The notes under the pieces: model-generated
Told to the model about the DNA's origin: nothing
Databases searched by the model: none
Seen by the model: the letters and a program-made list of their open reading frames with translations, nothing else
Source: Azolla pinnata
Taxonomy: Eukaryota > Streptophyta > Polypodiopsida > Salviniales > Salviniaceae
DNA length: 27,291 nucleotides
NCBI GenBank assembly: GCA_037176905.1
Contig: JBBBWG010027790.1
Coordinates: 20,660 to 47,950, forward strand
Reading direction: 5' to 3'
In this document: positions 1 through 13,300 of the stretch, one piece after another
How the letters are laid out: each line of letters starts with the position of its first letter
Position numbering within the stretch: position 1 is the first letter of the stretch
Position numbers and translations under genes: made by a program

Positions 1-2314
1 AAATCCTATACATAGTGAGGAGGCTCAATTAACTTCAGTCATTTTCTTCATGTATTATAAATATATTGTAATTATTATTTAGATAATTTTATTTTTATTC
101 TTAAGTATCTCAAATAGTTTGGTATTAATAGATTTGTATAGGTAAATGTTTGTATACTAATATGTTACCTTTATGATTTTAAAGCGTTAATTTACATGTC
201 TTAAATTAAAATTCCTTTGAGTTGTCATGTTAAAATTCCTTTGAATTTACATCATTGATAAGTTATTATAATATTATTATATCACTCATATATTTCCTAG
301 TTGTTAGAATGATAAGCTCTAAAATACATGTTGCTATGAGTAAAAGACTACGTTTGTTATGATATTCGTTATAATCCTTAACAAGAACTTATATTTTAAA
401 ATTTATTTATATGTAATTATATAAATTTATTAAACAAATCTTTAAGTACTTCTCATAAGTCGATTGAACGTATAAGTTGTCTTTTCCTCGGCCATATTGA
501 AGCAGACATTCTCGGCTAGATGCATTTTGATCATCGATTGAATAATTTTATTTAGTAAATGTTTTTATTTTTCTAGAGAAATCAAACTTGGTATGATTTT
601 ATGATAGATGGCCTCAATATGACATCAAAAGATTATGAGACCATCTTACATTATCTCTTTCCACAGGGCAAAAATCTTGTTGTTAAATTTTCAGATTTAT
701 TTGTTTACTTCAAAACTCGAAACCATTGTTTTTGTGGGGGTCAACTTGTCTATAGTCTTTCTTGAATTTTTCCTCAACTTAGTTGTTCATTAATACTGAC
801 TGGTTCTCAATCTTATTAGGAATTTAGGCAAATGCTCAAAGTGGAGTCCTTGAATTTTCGGTGCACACAATGCTCAATAAAATGATCTTATTTAAGCAAA
901 GATATATTGTCACTCTTGTTGACAAAAACAAACTTGACTAGGTAAGTCTAGTAACAATCTTTGATTTGCCGATTTCGATATTTTCTTCCTTAACATATCC
1001 TGGTCGTTACTCAAACTCAAATAATCTCTAATATCACTTATTTTTTGCTTTTATGCCACTTGTTCTCGGGCTATGGGTACCAATAATTGGTGGGCTCTAG
1101 ATAATGTCACTGGTTAAAATGTTTTTAATGGCGAGCTTATTTAAGCAGAGATATATTGTTGCTCTTGTTTTAGGAAGCTCTCAATTGATTATCAAATTCT
1201 CATGGTTCTAGTCATCTCTCTGAGTTAAGATATAGGAAAGTGTGAATCATTGGTGTGAAGTGATTTAGTAAGACGACAAATAAGCCACTTTAGGAGGTCT
1301 AATTCTAAATAAGAAGAATATGTGAGCATATTCGACTAATCGATAAAAAAATCTATATATTTTAGTTCGAGAAAATAAAATTGTAAACATTTGTTTTTTA
1401 TTCTTGAAACTTTGAATTCATGAAATTATAAAAAATTGAGAGTGCACTTCATTGGTAATCTTTAGTTGAGATCTTTGAGTTCATTGAGAGAACGAAATGC
1501 TTGACTGAAATTCTAGATTCTACATAAGACATGATGCCTTGAATCAATCTCGAAAATAATTTATGAGACATGTTGTAGAAGGGTCTAAAGCAAATTGATA
1601 ATAAAAGGTTTCAAACTAGAAATGAGAAATAAAGTGATTTATCGGGTGTCTTAGTTATATTTAAATCATAGCTAAGGTTAAATTAGTAACTACAAAGAGA
1701 TCAACCATAGTTATGGCTTAACTTCAACCTTAAACCCAAACTACATAAGTCTCCTAAACTTTCATTTGTCTCGCTTTGCATTCAAGAAACTTTTAAGAGA
1801 TAACCAATACAAAACACATTATAAGAATTTGAGCCCATAAAAAAGACACACCAAGTGGCATGGACAAGAAGTTAATTGGCAAGCAGTCCAATATATAGGT
1901 TCTCAACTAACAAAATCTCATTTATTTTAAATGTGTTAAAAAAACTCCAAAATGACTCTACAACAACCATCATGTCATGTTTTTTCACGAAGAGCATCAT
2001 GAACTATTTTTGCATGTATGTGCGGTGAATCAATCTCCATGGCGAGGAGGGATAGGAAGGGCAAATGTGCCTAGCGAGCAAGGTAAAGAGATTAATGAAG
2101 TACATTGGCCTATTGTCACGGCTGAAACTCATCGACAACAATGGACTCGGAAGACACGAACATGACAAGAAGAAAACTAGATAAGAACAAGAAGACAAAA
2201 TATGTATTACCAGGAGACTTGGAGTACAAAGCCTCGAAAATTGGCCTTGAACCGGAATAGTTCAATACTGAGACTAGCTTAGTATTTATACAAGTCTAGA
2301 CCTCCTGCATGCTC
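1..2314. other. AT-rich intergenic DNA, no gene recognised
   Basis: This stretch is strongly AT-rich, is full of stop codons in all frames, and has only short open frames without recognisable protein character. A pair of imperfect 33-bp direct repeats (888-920 and 1137-1169) suggests old, decayed repetitive DNA. I cannot assign it to a transposon family by eye. The TATA-like tract near 2285-2290 followed by a GC-richer stretch could be the remains of an LTR, but that is speculation. Confidence 0.5.
888..1169. repeat. Imperfect 33-bp direct repeat pair
   Basis: The segments 888-920 and 1137-1169 share the frame TTATTTAAGCA.AGATATATTGT..CTCTTGTT with about three mismatches and lie 249 bp apart. 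The sequence between them is not obviously duplicated, so this is either a decayed tandem duplication or two short relics of one dispersed repeat. Confidence 0.55.
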
Positions 2315-2378
2315 GCCACGTGGCTTGTATGCATGCATGCCACATGGCTTGCATGCATGATTGCCACTTGGGTGGCTC
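2315..2378. repeat. 24-bp tandem repeat with G-box-like palindrome and GCATGCAT runs
   Basis: Three decaying 24-bp units begin at 2315, 2339 and 2363, each opening with GCCAC. The first opens with the perfect palindrome GCCACGTGGC (2315-2324); the second has the one-base variant GCCACATGGC. The first two are followed by alternating ATGCATGC (RY-like) sequence. The third is largely degenerate after GCCACTTG. No gene start lies close downstream, so a regulatory role is not supported; the spacing is what supports the repeat call. Confidence 0.6.
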
Positions 2379-3900
2379 TGAGGACTTGCGATGTCAACAA
2401 ATGTCGCAAGTGGTTTTTAACATTAATATAGTAATCTTTTAAGATATTATTAAATATTAATTGAAATAAAATAGTTTAATAAATAAAATATCAACCTATG
2501 TAATTATAAGTCACAACTTCAAATCTACATATAGATTTTTTTGTGCTGGTACTTGATGTTATATAACATATCCAATATATAAAATTTAGGGGATAGGGTT
2601 TAAGGTTTAGGATCCACATATAAGAGCTTATCCTCTATAATCAATTGTTTTGTACTATATATACTTGTACTTTTGGATGTTGGGTTTGTGCATTTCTCAC
2701 CATTTAGTATATGACAATCAAATTTACAAAAAACTCAAAACTTTCATACAAAATATGAATGATCATAAGCTTAAGATCCATATCTAGTTTGAGGCCAAGA
2801 TGACGGTACTATGCTGATTAACACCATAGGAGCAAAGGCAATACAAGAAAAACCTTCTATACTAACTAACATGGAACGAAAAACCTTTTGTTAATAATTC
2901 TACTATACAACTTGTTAACAAAACAACACAGAGGACCATGGGCCAACATTTTATTTTTTACTTCCATGGTAAGTAATTGTGATCACTTTTACCATGGTTC
3001 AGCTGAGTTGTTGATGTGAATCGAATTTGTCGAGGGTTGTCCTTATAGTGCGAAAGCATTTGCTAGCTTGCCCTTACTCCCATATGGAAGTTGTCTGATG
3101 CTGTGCTAATGTGAACGGTGAAGTTTTAGGACTGAATTGACCAAGTCAAGCATACATTTAAGACTCTGTCTTACACAACGTTCGCTGGATTTTGGACACC
3201 TTTTAAAGATGGACGACTTAGTTGCTGAATTCAGCACCTTTGAATCAAGTTTTTTCGGTTTGGTTGTCGACTTTGAGCAGCCTTTTTACACGAAGAATGA
3301 AGTCTATTTAGTTGCCAATTTCAAGACACCCTGAAGACTAAGTAAGAAGAAGAAATTAAGCTTTTGAAAAGAGAAGCAGACCAATTATACGCGAACAAAA
3401 AACATCGCAAATAGATCGAGCAAAACAATTACTCGATCATTATAAACTCTTTGTTTCTTGAAAGAAGATCATATAATTACTGATTGAAGAGAAGACTACA
3501 TGAACCTGATCATTCTTTTCATTGTACGATGCGATACAACAACTTCCACAGTAATCAATACAATCAATGAAAAAACTAACTAATTTAAATCAAACCAACC
3601 CATTTCCAAGTACGATTTTTATCTACTTCTTGAAAATCGGATCAACATTTTCTAGTGCATGGTTATGGCAATATTTGCTAATTATGTGGATATTATTTAA
3701 GTTTGGAATGTTTTGATTAGGGGTAAATTGATTGGTGATTCGATTAATTAGTGTGTATTAGCAGCTTATTGATTTGATTTGATTGAATAATACAGGCTTC
3801 AAATGCTAAACAAGGAAAGAAATAAAGGATTAAAAACGACACACATAAAAAAAGCACTCAAAAAGCAGTGAAATTTGGCAGAAAAACAGGAAGTTAGAAA
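2379..3900. other. AT-rich intergenic DNA upstream of the PPIP5K gene
   Basis: No gene is recognised. A 65-codon open frame at 3137-3334 has no family signature and no conserved context. CCATGGTAA at 2964-2972 and TTACCATGG at 2989-2997 form a 9-bp inverted repeat with a 16-base loop. The last few hundred bases are the distal promoter of the gene that follows. Confidence 0.5.
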
Positions 3901-3921
3901 TGATTGGGGTTTTCATCGAAT

Positions 3922-3934
3922 CACGTGCCACGTG
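3922..3934 (+). promoter_or_regulatory. Tandem G-box pair (CACGTG x2) in the PPIP5K promoter
   Basis: Two perfect CACGTG cores occur at 3922-3927 and 3929-3934, separated by one base, about 670 bp before the start codon and probably 100-150 bp before the transcribed leader. CACGTG is the known core for plant bHLH/bZIP factors, and with flanking GCC it resembles abscisic-acid response elements. That it controls this gene is inferred from position only. Confidence 0.55.
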
Positions 3935-4032
3935 CCAGACACAGGAACAACATGTGACTTTTTATTATTAAACAAATACGGAATTTCTAGAACGGAAAAA
4001 AGCAAAGAAAGCTCGACTGCGAAAAAAGCAAA

Positions 4033-4599
4033 ATGCAAGAACAGGCAGTGGCGCTCTCTCGCACACCAAAATCTTCCGCTCAGTTTCTGTGCAGAAACCC
4101 GCCATCGCCATCGCCGTAGCTTCAGCCTCCCTTCTTCTTCTTCTCTCGCTCTCCTTCGTCTCTTCAGCTTCTCCATCATCGGCATCTTCATCATCGTCAT
4201 CTTCGTCTGCTCCTTCCTGCGTAAAGCGTGAAAGAAAGTCTTGTTTTATAATCTTCTCCTGCAACTTCCTGCTTCAGCTTGGAAGCCGCTTCGCCTTCTT
4301 CCGATTACCTTCTTTTCCTTCCCTTCTTCCTTTTCCGTTGCGCCTGCGGAATCTTGAAAGCCTCACAGTTCCTTCTTCTTCCTCAAACCGCGCTGAAACT
4401 TCCAAACTCCAAACTTTCTGTTCAATGTGCGTACCTCTCCTCCCTTCCCCAGGCGGCGGGAGTTTAGCTTTAAGAACCTTTACTCATCATCTTTCTTGTT
4501 TTGAAAATGTTGATCCATTGCTACTATTTTTTGCAGATAAAATCAGGATCGCAAGCTGCCAAAATTTTCCTGCTCCTCTGAGTGGACGAGGGTAAAGCT
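4033..4599 (+). other. 5' leader of the PPIP5K gene with probable UTR intron and uORF
   Basis: The region is pyrimidine-rich (CTTCTTCTT, CTCTC and TCATCATCG runs near 4120-4220), typical of plant 5' leaders. A probable UTR intron runs 4431-4536: donor GTACCT after AATGTGC, acceptor TTTTTTGCAG. An upstream ATG at 4033 opens a 28-codon uORF ending at TAG 4117-4119, ahead of the main ATG at 4600; it matters only if transcription starts before 4033. The transcription start cannot be fixed from sequence alone. Confidence 0.5.
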
Positions 4600-7500
4600 A
4601 TGGAGATGACCGATTCTATATCGCATCAGGATGATCTATCTCATCATTTCCCGAAGATAGCCGTTGGCGTTTGTGTCATGGAGAAGAAAGTATGTCTTAC
4701 AGTGCTTCTATCAATTTGATTGTCCTAAAGCTTTTCCCTTCTACGTGGAAGTCCTGTTACATCGCCTGTTAGCTGTATTTCGATTTCTCATAAAAGTCAT
4801 GTAATTGCTTAAAGATTGTGTAAACAGTGACCAAATCCTCTCCTCTTCCTTCCGTTTCCGTTGTTGTAACGGAATATTCATTGCTCTATGATTCTGGAAA
4901 ATGTTGAAACCTGTCCATTGGAATATGGATTTTCATGGAAGGCATGGCGTTTTTGTATGGAATCTGGAGTTTGTGTTTGCAGTGAAGTAAGAAATTCTTA
5001 CTGTATTGTATCCATAAATTTATTCTAGAGTCCCCTAGATTCTATGCTGAATCATGTGGGAATCAGTTAAGCTTAAACTGTCACACTATCACGTGATGAA
5101 CTTGTAAATCTTAAGAATCATTAACTATGTCTATGCCAATCTGCATGAACGTGCTGTTTCTTATATTGTGAATGCAAACTGTTAAAAATTCTTTATTTAT
5201 ATTTATAATGGCCGAAAGTAAGTGAGTCTTACTGTTTTTTTTTAGTAAGTAGTAGCTTCTTTTCTAATAATATACTGTATTATGTTGTGGACTGCAAACT
5301 GTCAAGTCAAATGGACTGCCATTTTTCATGCAAGGCAATGAAATATTCAAGGAGTATATGAAAGTCATAGTTCGATTTCTCTATGCTGATGAGATATCAT
5401 ATGAATAATGTCTGAAGCATTTCGATTAAATTGCTGTTTTTATAAAATGCATGGAAATTCTTAAATATTTGCAATTTCTTATCCAATGAAATTAGAAACT
5501 TCGAGGAACATAGAATTTTTATACTTACATATCATTCTACGGTGATACATGTCAAAAATATCTGAAGAATGTGAATTAAATCACTGTTTCTATAAAATGC
5601 ATGTAAATTCTTAAATATTTGCAATTTCTCATCCAAGGAAATTAGAAAAATCTGAGGAGCATAGGATATTTATACTTATATTATTCTATGATGATGCATG
5701 TCAAAAATATCCGAAGAATGTGAATTAAATCACTGTTTCTATAAAATGCATGTAAATGGTTATAGATGGCTAAACCATAGAGAAGAAACAGAATCTCACC
5801 GATTTCTTATTTCACATTTCCAAATTTAAATATTATATGCTGAATCATGAATATGTTTGTTGATGTGAAAATCATCGTGCAATAGCCATTTTTTTAAATT
5901 GGAATATCTTGCTGTCTTTTACCAATTGGCTGTTATTCATAAGAAATGGTTTTATCCTAGTATCATAACTCAAATGCTATTTTTCATGAAAGCCATATAA
6001 GTTTTTACAGATTGTATGAATTATGAATGCTATGTTTTATGATTGTGCCATTTCATGCTTGATCGTATGCTTAAATAATTGATATGTAATGATGCATGAG
6101 TTTCCTTAGCATCTTATAAAATATGTCTGTAAAACAACTAAGCTCGTCTTACTGTGATATGTTTCTTTTCATTGCATTCTTTAGAATTACTTTTCTATGC
6201 TGAATAATGCAAATATTAGCGTATTGATGTTAAAACACTATTTATCATGAAGTAGACTAAGATTTTAAAGTTTTTTTCTAGAAAAATAGCTGAGTCCTTG
6301 TATTAATGGAAAATTATTTATATTCTTCAGTATATTACAGATGACCTTCTAGGAATTTGTCTGTATATAAATAGCTGAATTCTTATGTAATGGAGATCAT
6401 TGGCGGAGAAATCGCTAAGCCTCTTAATTGGAGTGTCCCTTGTTAATTTTTAAAAATTGTGTAATGATCTATATGTTGCTGTTTTCTAGCTTTTTAATTC
6501 ATTGATTGTTGTATACAGTTGTTTGGATTCTGTGGTATCAGTAGCTTGTGGTCCTAATGGCCTTTAAAGTGTTTATTTAACAATTCGGTTTTCTGAATCA
6601 TGTAAAACCTGTATAAGTTTCTTTCATGAAAGGTGTTAGTTTATCTTTCACTCTTTCTTTCCTTCATGAGAGGCGTTCAAGTTCCTCAGGGCTGTGGAAA
6701 AAATGGCCAGCATTTCCTCCTAATTTCAAATCTAGTATTATCTACTGCTTCATTTTGTTTAGAATACTGGTTTATGCCACCTTTTTTATAGCTGAATTCT
6801 TTTATCTTTTTTTTGCTAGAACTTCTATTTAACTTAGCCATTGCAATGTTCACAGGCGCGCTCTCCTCCAATGACCCAGATTCTGGACAGGCTACGGGCG
6901 TTTGGTGAATTTGAGGTGAAATCTTCTTATTGCATAGTTTGGTTAACAAATTTGTTCAGACATAAATCGTGGTATTTACTAATTAAATTACATCCTATAA
7001 GAATTACAACATCATAAGGTAGGATTTCTCACATTCAAGATTAAATTATTTTGACAAACATTACATTTCCGTAAATTTCATATCTAATGAAATTCAGTGG
7101 AATAGATATGTTCCGTAGATTTAACGTTTTAGAATGATAAATCTGAATTAGTGTTATTTGTATTGAATAATGTAGGACACTCGTGCACCATCTTAATAGA
7201 GAAAAGGTTCCATTCGAATATGCTATCCTCACATGAATGCATTTGATGCAATACTCGATTGAACTGTTTTACTTGAACTATTTTAATACCTTGACGTATT
7301 ATTTATTGGCAGAGCTGGATAGGATTGAAATGTGCTCAACATCTCATAGTCATGAATGTTCTTTTTGTTCAAGGTGTTTTTGTGTCAACCACTCTGTCTA
7401 GGTTGTGTTGATATTAGGCTTACGAGCCTTGCACATGAGGAAATCATTCACAGAAATAATATTTGCTTCTTTTGGGAACAGATTTTTATTTTTGGAGACG

Positions 7501-10312
7501 AAGTCATTCTTGAAGAGCCTGTGGAGAAGTAAGCCTGAAATTTCATTGTTGTTTGTGACAACTTTAGTAATTATTGTGTGAAAGTATTTGAACTATCATA
7601 TCTTTCGGATATGCTATTTGTGGAAAACTTCTGTGAGTGCTATTCATTTTAATACTTTTCTAATCTTTTTTGTCTTGCTGTACAATTATTTCTATTTGCA
7701 AGGTAACTTCATGTGATTTCTAAAACAGATTGAGTTGATGTGTCTCGTTACAGATGGCCTAACTGTGACTGCTTAATCGCTTTTTACTCAAATGGATTTC
7801 CCATGGAGAAGGCAGAAGCGTACGCAGAACTCAGAAAGTCTCTTTCTCGCTTGATCCTAATATATTTCATCAGAGCTAATAAATCAAGATTTATTATAAT
7901 AGAACCTAAATAACCAAAAAAATAATGTTGATTGAATGCAAAATCTACATAGATTCGTTTTACCATGGATCAAATGTCGGTGTCCTTTCTCATTTTTATA
8001 CAAAGTTGATACGCTAGATGGTATCTAATCTGGATTTGATTAATAATGTCACGATTTTCATTCAGCAGGCCTTTTCTTGTTAATGATTTGAAGATGCAAC
8101 ATTTACTTCGTGATCGTCGTGCAGTCTATGCTGTAAGCTGCTAGGATGCTTACAGTCTCTTTTTTAACTGTAATTTCTTTATGATGATAATAGCTGTCTC
8201 TTTATACTCTCTTGGAATTTCATAAAGCCACTTATCTCCTTGGATTTATGTCTTACAAGTGGATTAGAACTTTTGTAAATTTATGTGAAGCATTGCCACA
8301 AACGGCATATGCTTGCATGGGTTCTTCAGTGACTTCTGCATAGTCACAAGTAACCAAAACTTCAGTGAAACTCGAAAGGGTAATTTTATTCTAGAAATGA
8401 AAGGCTCCTCTTTATATGGCAAGGTGCAATAGAAATAATTTTCCTGTCACCCAAAGTTAGAAATAGGAGAAACGAAGTATTTTCAGTTTATGATGGGTGG
8501 TATGACGTTCTATGAGATTGACAAGAATCTGAAGTTGTAAAGCGACAACCTTTTTGTTCTGTATTTTATGATCTACTCTGTCTATGGCAGCATCTGGAAG
8601 AACATGGAATTCCTGTCCCGAACTATGCACTCATAAACAGAGCCTTCCCTTTTGAAAACGTTGATTACTTTATTGAGGAAGAAGATTATATCGAAGTAAA
8701 GGGGAAACGTATATTCAAACCCTTTGTCGAAAAGCCAACGGATGGTAATAAACTTTTCAGAACAGCTTTTCACTTCCATAATCATGAAAGATCTCTTTTA
8801 TAATTTTGGCTCAATTAATACTTATTAGGGTCTGTACTGCACTAAGTATTAAGATGTTTAGATTTAGAAGATGAAACACTTTACATTTGTATTAATCTAT
8901 CTAAGGTGAGGATGGTTCTGCCACAATTATTGCACTTTTTATAGGTGAAAATCATAGTATTAGAATATACTATCCTAGCGCCGCTGGTGGAGGCATGAAA
9001 GAACTATTCCGCAAGGTCAGTTTTTCATTTTGTTAAATTTGGTTTTTGAAACATGTCGTTGTTTACCATATTGTTGCTGTCCCCATTTATATCTAGTCAG
9101 TTCTATTGGCAACAGGTTGGCAATCGTTCTAGTGAATTCCAACCCCAAGTAAGAAAAGTTCGAAGAGACTCTTCATATATATACGAGGAATTCATGCCTA
9201 CTGGAGGAACAGATGTCAAGGTATGCTATCTTATCTATGTTATGAAGAAGCATTTGTGGTAATCTTTAGTTTGCTTGCCAGTTTACATGTAAGAGATGTT
9301 TTTTTTGCAGTTTTATTCTACTTCAGGATTTTTTATATACTGCATAGCTAGTAAATTATAGAATGTCTTTGACACTGTCATTATGTCTATGTTTGCAGGT
9401 TTATACAGTTGGTCAAGAGTATGCCCATGCAGAGGCACGTAAATCACCTGTTGTTGATGGAGTTGTGATGCGCAGTCCTGATGGGAAGGAGGTTGTTCCC
9501 GTTTTCCTATTCTCCTTATGTTGTTGAAAGCTACAAAACCTCACGATTTTCCGAGTCATAAATGTAGTTATGCACTCGGAATATTTAGAGAATGTCGATG
9601 ATCTTTTGTAATAGCATGGTATGTTATAGTTCATTTGAATAACGTCATACCATGCTATAGTTCATCTGAATAACATTTTGATTTTCTCTTTGAAAGCTGA
9701 TGAATCCTGACATCTTTCCATGTAGAGCCAGTTTCTTTTGTAGAGCTAATGTTTTGTATTTCCAAACAGGTTAGATATCCAGTGCTTTTAACTCCAGCAG
9801 AAAAAGAAATGGCACGGGAGGTCTGTGTAGCTTTTGGACAAGCGGTGAGTAAATTAAGCTTGAAAGAGAATATTTTATTCCTTTTTCTAGGGATAAAGGA
9901 ACTTACTAAATTGTGGAATAGGTATGTGGGTTCGATCTTCTCCGATCACAAGGAAGGTCCTATGTATGTGATGTCAATGGCTGGAGCTTTGTGAAAAATT
10001 CCTACAAGTATACAAATAATTTCAACTCTGCTGGCTGCTGCAGGAAAAATTTATCAAATGATGCAAAGCACTAAAGCTTGTATTGTTACCGTAACATTTC
10101 AGGTATTATGATGATGCTGCTTGTGTTTTAAGAAAACTGCTCTTGGATGCAAAGGCTCCGCATCTTTCTTCAACATTGGTGCATCCTCTTCCTTTGCCTT
10201 GGAAGTGTAATGAACCCGTGGAATTAGGAATAACTAGACAGGGAAGCAGTGTAATGTTGGGAACTTTTGGTCAATCAGAAGAATTGAGATGTGTCATTGC
10301 AGTGCTTCGGCA
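4600..10312 (+). other. ATP-grasp kinase domain of the PPIP5K (exons 1-12)
   Basis: Residues about 20-340. Visible landmarks in order: [12 protein letters not shown] (res. 19-30), [25 protein letters not shown]-type strand (KPFLVNDL), [21 protein letters not shown], the glycine loop [33 protein letters not shown], and [28 protein letters not shown]. By spacing, K225 matches the lysine, and D298 the aspartate, that were mutated to kill kinase activity in Arabidopsis VIH2; D286, D298 and N300 match the metal ligands of human PPIP5K2 (alignment from memory). All are present, so an active kinase is expected. Confidence 0.85.
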
Positions 10313-13300
10313 GTAAGTGAAATGAATTTCAAATTTCTTACTAAGCTGTTTAGAGTGTTGGCTAATGGAACACTTTGTCTATACCTTGATGTGCATAACA
10401 GTGGTGATAGAACACCCAAACAGAAGGTCAAAATGAAGGTGACTCAGGAGCGCTTGTTGAATCTGATGCTAAAATATAATGGAGGAAGACCAAGGGCTGA
10501 GGTAAGTCATTCATGCCTGAGCACGAATTTCTAGAATGGAAACATCATAACCTTATAACTTATATAATTATTTTAATTTGTTGGGTGGATGATCTTATGT
10601 AAACACGATTGACAGGCAAAGCTGAAAAGTGCAGTGCAACTCCAAGACCTTCTAGATGCGACCAGGTTACTTGTTCCAAGAGCCAGGTTTGAAAGTCTAT
10701 CTAGAGATTCAAGTCCGCTATCATAAGAGCAATGCAATCAACGTACTAAATGTAAGGTTGAGAAACTGATGCTTGAGCTTTGAAATTAATGCATATTTCT
10801 GATAGAGAAGTTATAACTCAGTATCTACACAAGTCATTATTAATATTTGGATGCATTGCAACATTGTTTGTATGTGCCAGGTTTTTACTATTGAGTTGGC
10901 AGTGAGTTTTTATCTCTCCTTGTTTCTATCCTTTAGAAACACAAACAAGTGTCTCGCAAGTAAAGAAATATACTTTCGTTTAATCTTGTTGCTCTGAGGA
11001 AACAAAGAACGAAAGAAAGAAAGAAAGAAAGAAAGAAATTACTTTAACCAAAAATGACCTACAAGACTGAACAAGGAAATAAGAGCAGACAGTGTTGCTG
11101 TATATGTTAGGTGTCATAGGCGGGGGTTCTTGTTCCTGTTACCATATCTTAGATAACCATGTGTTAATAGTCAGTCTTCACCATTTTTCTAATATACATA
11201 CTTATCTATCTGTCTGTCTATATATATCTATCTATATGTACATGTGTATCTAATTATGTTTATCTAATCTATCTATTTATCTATTTATCCCTCTCTATAT
11301 ATATTTATGTTTCTCCATCTATATATGTATGTATCGTGCTGTTGTTCATGCAGGTCTGGTAAGGAGAGTGACAGTGAAGCAGAAGACCTAGAACATGCTG
11401 AGAAACTTCGTCATGTCAAAGCTGTTTTGGAGGAGGTATGGGTTTTCAATAAAATTTCGAAAATGAACTTAAACAGGAAGTATATCTAACTCTTTGGCAC
11501 TCCCATAGTATACACCATCATATTTGGTACTCCAGTTTGTCCAACAAAGCAAGTCTCATGACAGGAAACCCTAAATTGCCGCTCTGATCTGTAGACATCT
11601 ATAATAACGAAAGATTTATTCTTCTTATGATATGTTGTTTGGGTTTTCCATATCTTTTGCTGTATTTTTTGACTGTACGATAGACAGCCTCCCTGAAAAG
11701 AAATTTAAGGTTACAGTTAAATTTGGAGAAACTGAAATGGTTTGTGACTTCCATCGCTACCGCTAAAACATAGACAACATTGCTTGACTTTTGGAGGATG
11801 AATGTTCAAGGTCCTTAGTTCAGATCTCCTAGGCCTTGTTATGTTTTTTGAAAACATTCACTTTTTCAACGATTTCCTATTGAACAAAATCACTTCAATT
11901 TATGTTTGTGAGTTGCTCCGAGATTTAAAAATATGGAATTCTTGATATTCTGGTGATATGAAAGTATCAGCACCTAACAGAAAGCCAGAAATTATCTGAG
12001 CTGTGAACTTAACCTGTTGTGTTATAAAATTAGGAAGGAGATGCCGAAATCTACCATCATACAGATGTTTATATCCCCAATCTTAAAGCTTGTAGATATT
12101 CCTGTTATTGAGTTTTTGAACAAGTATCACAACTGAAATTCTATAAGAAGTTGTGTGAATGATTAACTACACTTTTGCCTTTTTTTTGTCAGGGAGGACA
12201 TTTCTCTGGTATATATCGTAAAGTTCAATTGAAGCCCACAAAATGGTCTAGGATCATGAAAGAGAATGACGAAATAGAGGAGCATCCAATTGAAGCGCTG
12301 ATGGTTCTAAAATATGGTGGTGTTTTGACACATGCAGGAAGAAAACAGGTAGATATCCTTATTCATATTTAGTTTTATAGTGCTTTCATTTTCTGTAGTT
12401 TTTTGTTTCAATAAAATCATCAAGCTTCTGCTAGTCAATCTATTTTCAGCATTCGAATTTCTCAGTATTAATGTCTGTCTCTCCGTCATTTCAGTTTGAT
12501 GGTCTCATGGAAATGCTGCTTCTCATGTCAAATGTGATTCGTGTGAATTTAATTGTTCATGCTTTTACCATATGCATTTGAGAGATCAAATTAAAGCATG
12601 AACAATTAAATTCACATGAATCACATTTGACATGAGAAAATGCATTAATTTGATCTCTCAATGAAACTCAACTAAAAAAAGTTCCTAAATCAGGGTTTGT
12701 AGGGATTCCACATGATTATTTTCTTCTGCATTAATAAACAGAATTCTTGTACATATATCTCTTTGGCAACTGCAAAAACAAATCACTTACTCTGGGATGT
12801 TTGTATTTTGCTTCTTTCAGGCAGAAGAACTTGGGCGTGTCTTTAGAAACTCAATGTATCCAGGTTCCTTTTCTTCTATTTCACTTACAGATAGAACGTG
12901 TTAGCAAATACCCTGAGTGGCCCCAGAGTGGTGCTGTCCTTTCAAACATATTTTTTGAAAGGCTAGGAAGACACATGCTATGGATATGGAACACGATTAA
13001 TCCTATCTGTGGTTGATCTTTATTACACTAATGTATTATCACCCCTTATTTGATGGTGTTCGAAGGAGATGCAAATATTTGTGTTCCTATCCGTATTTAA
13101 TCTCATTAGTCAAGAAGCCTAAGAATGACGTTATTCTAAAATTGAAGTTCTCATCTGTAAATGTTGCCAAAACAGATGGTTCTCAGAATTCAGGAATAAA
13201 CACAGTTAGGATTTAAGTTCATGATCCTCCTCTCTATTAACCAACGACTGTGGTGTGTAGGTGAAGGGACTGGGTTACTTCGCCTTCATAGCACATATAG

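Noticed and set aside
2004..2198. Overlapping short frames near 1977-2198 on both strands
   Set aside because: Short, mutually overlapping and without motifs; expected by chance in a slightly GC-richer patch.
4089..4595. 168-codon frame in the leader with a signal-peptide-like start, ending just before the PPIP5K ATG
   Set aside because: It begins with GTG, not ATG, and the probable UTR intron interrupts it; its hydrophobic and Ser-rich look comes from the pyrimidine-rich leader.
11200..11336. Possible retroelement end
   Set aside because: Only a degenerate microsatellite; no terminal repeats or target-site duplication.
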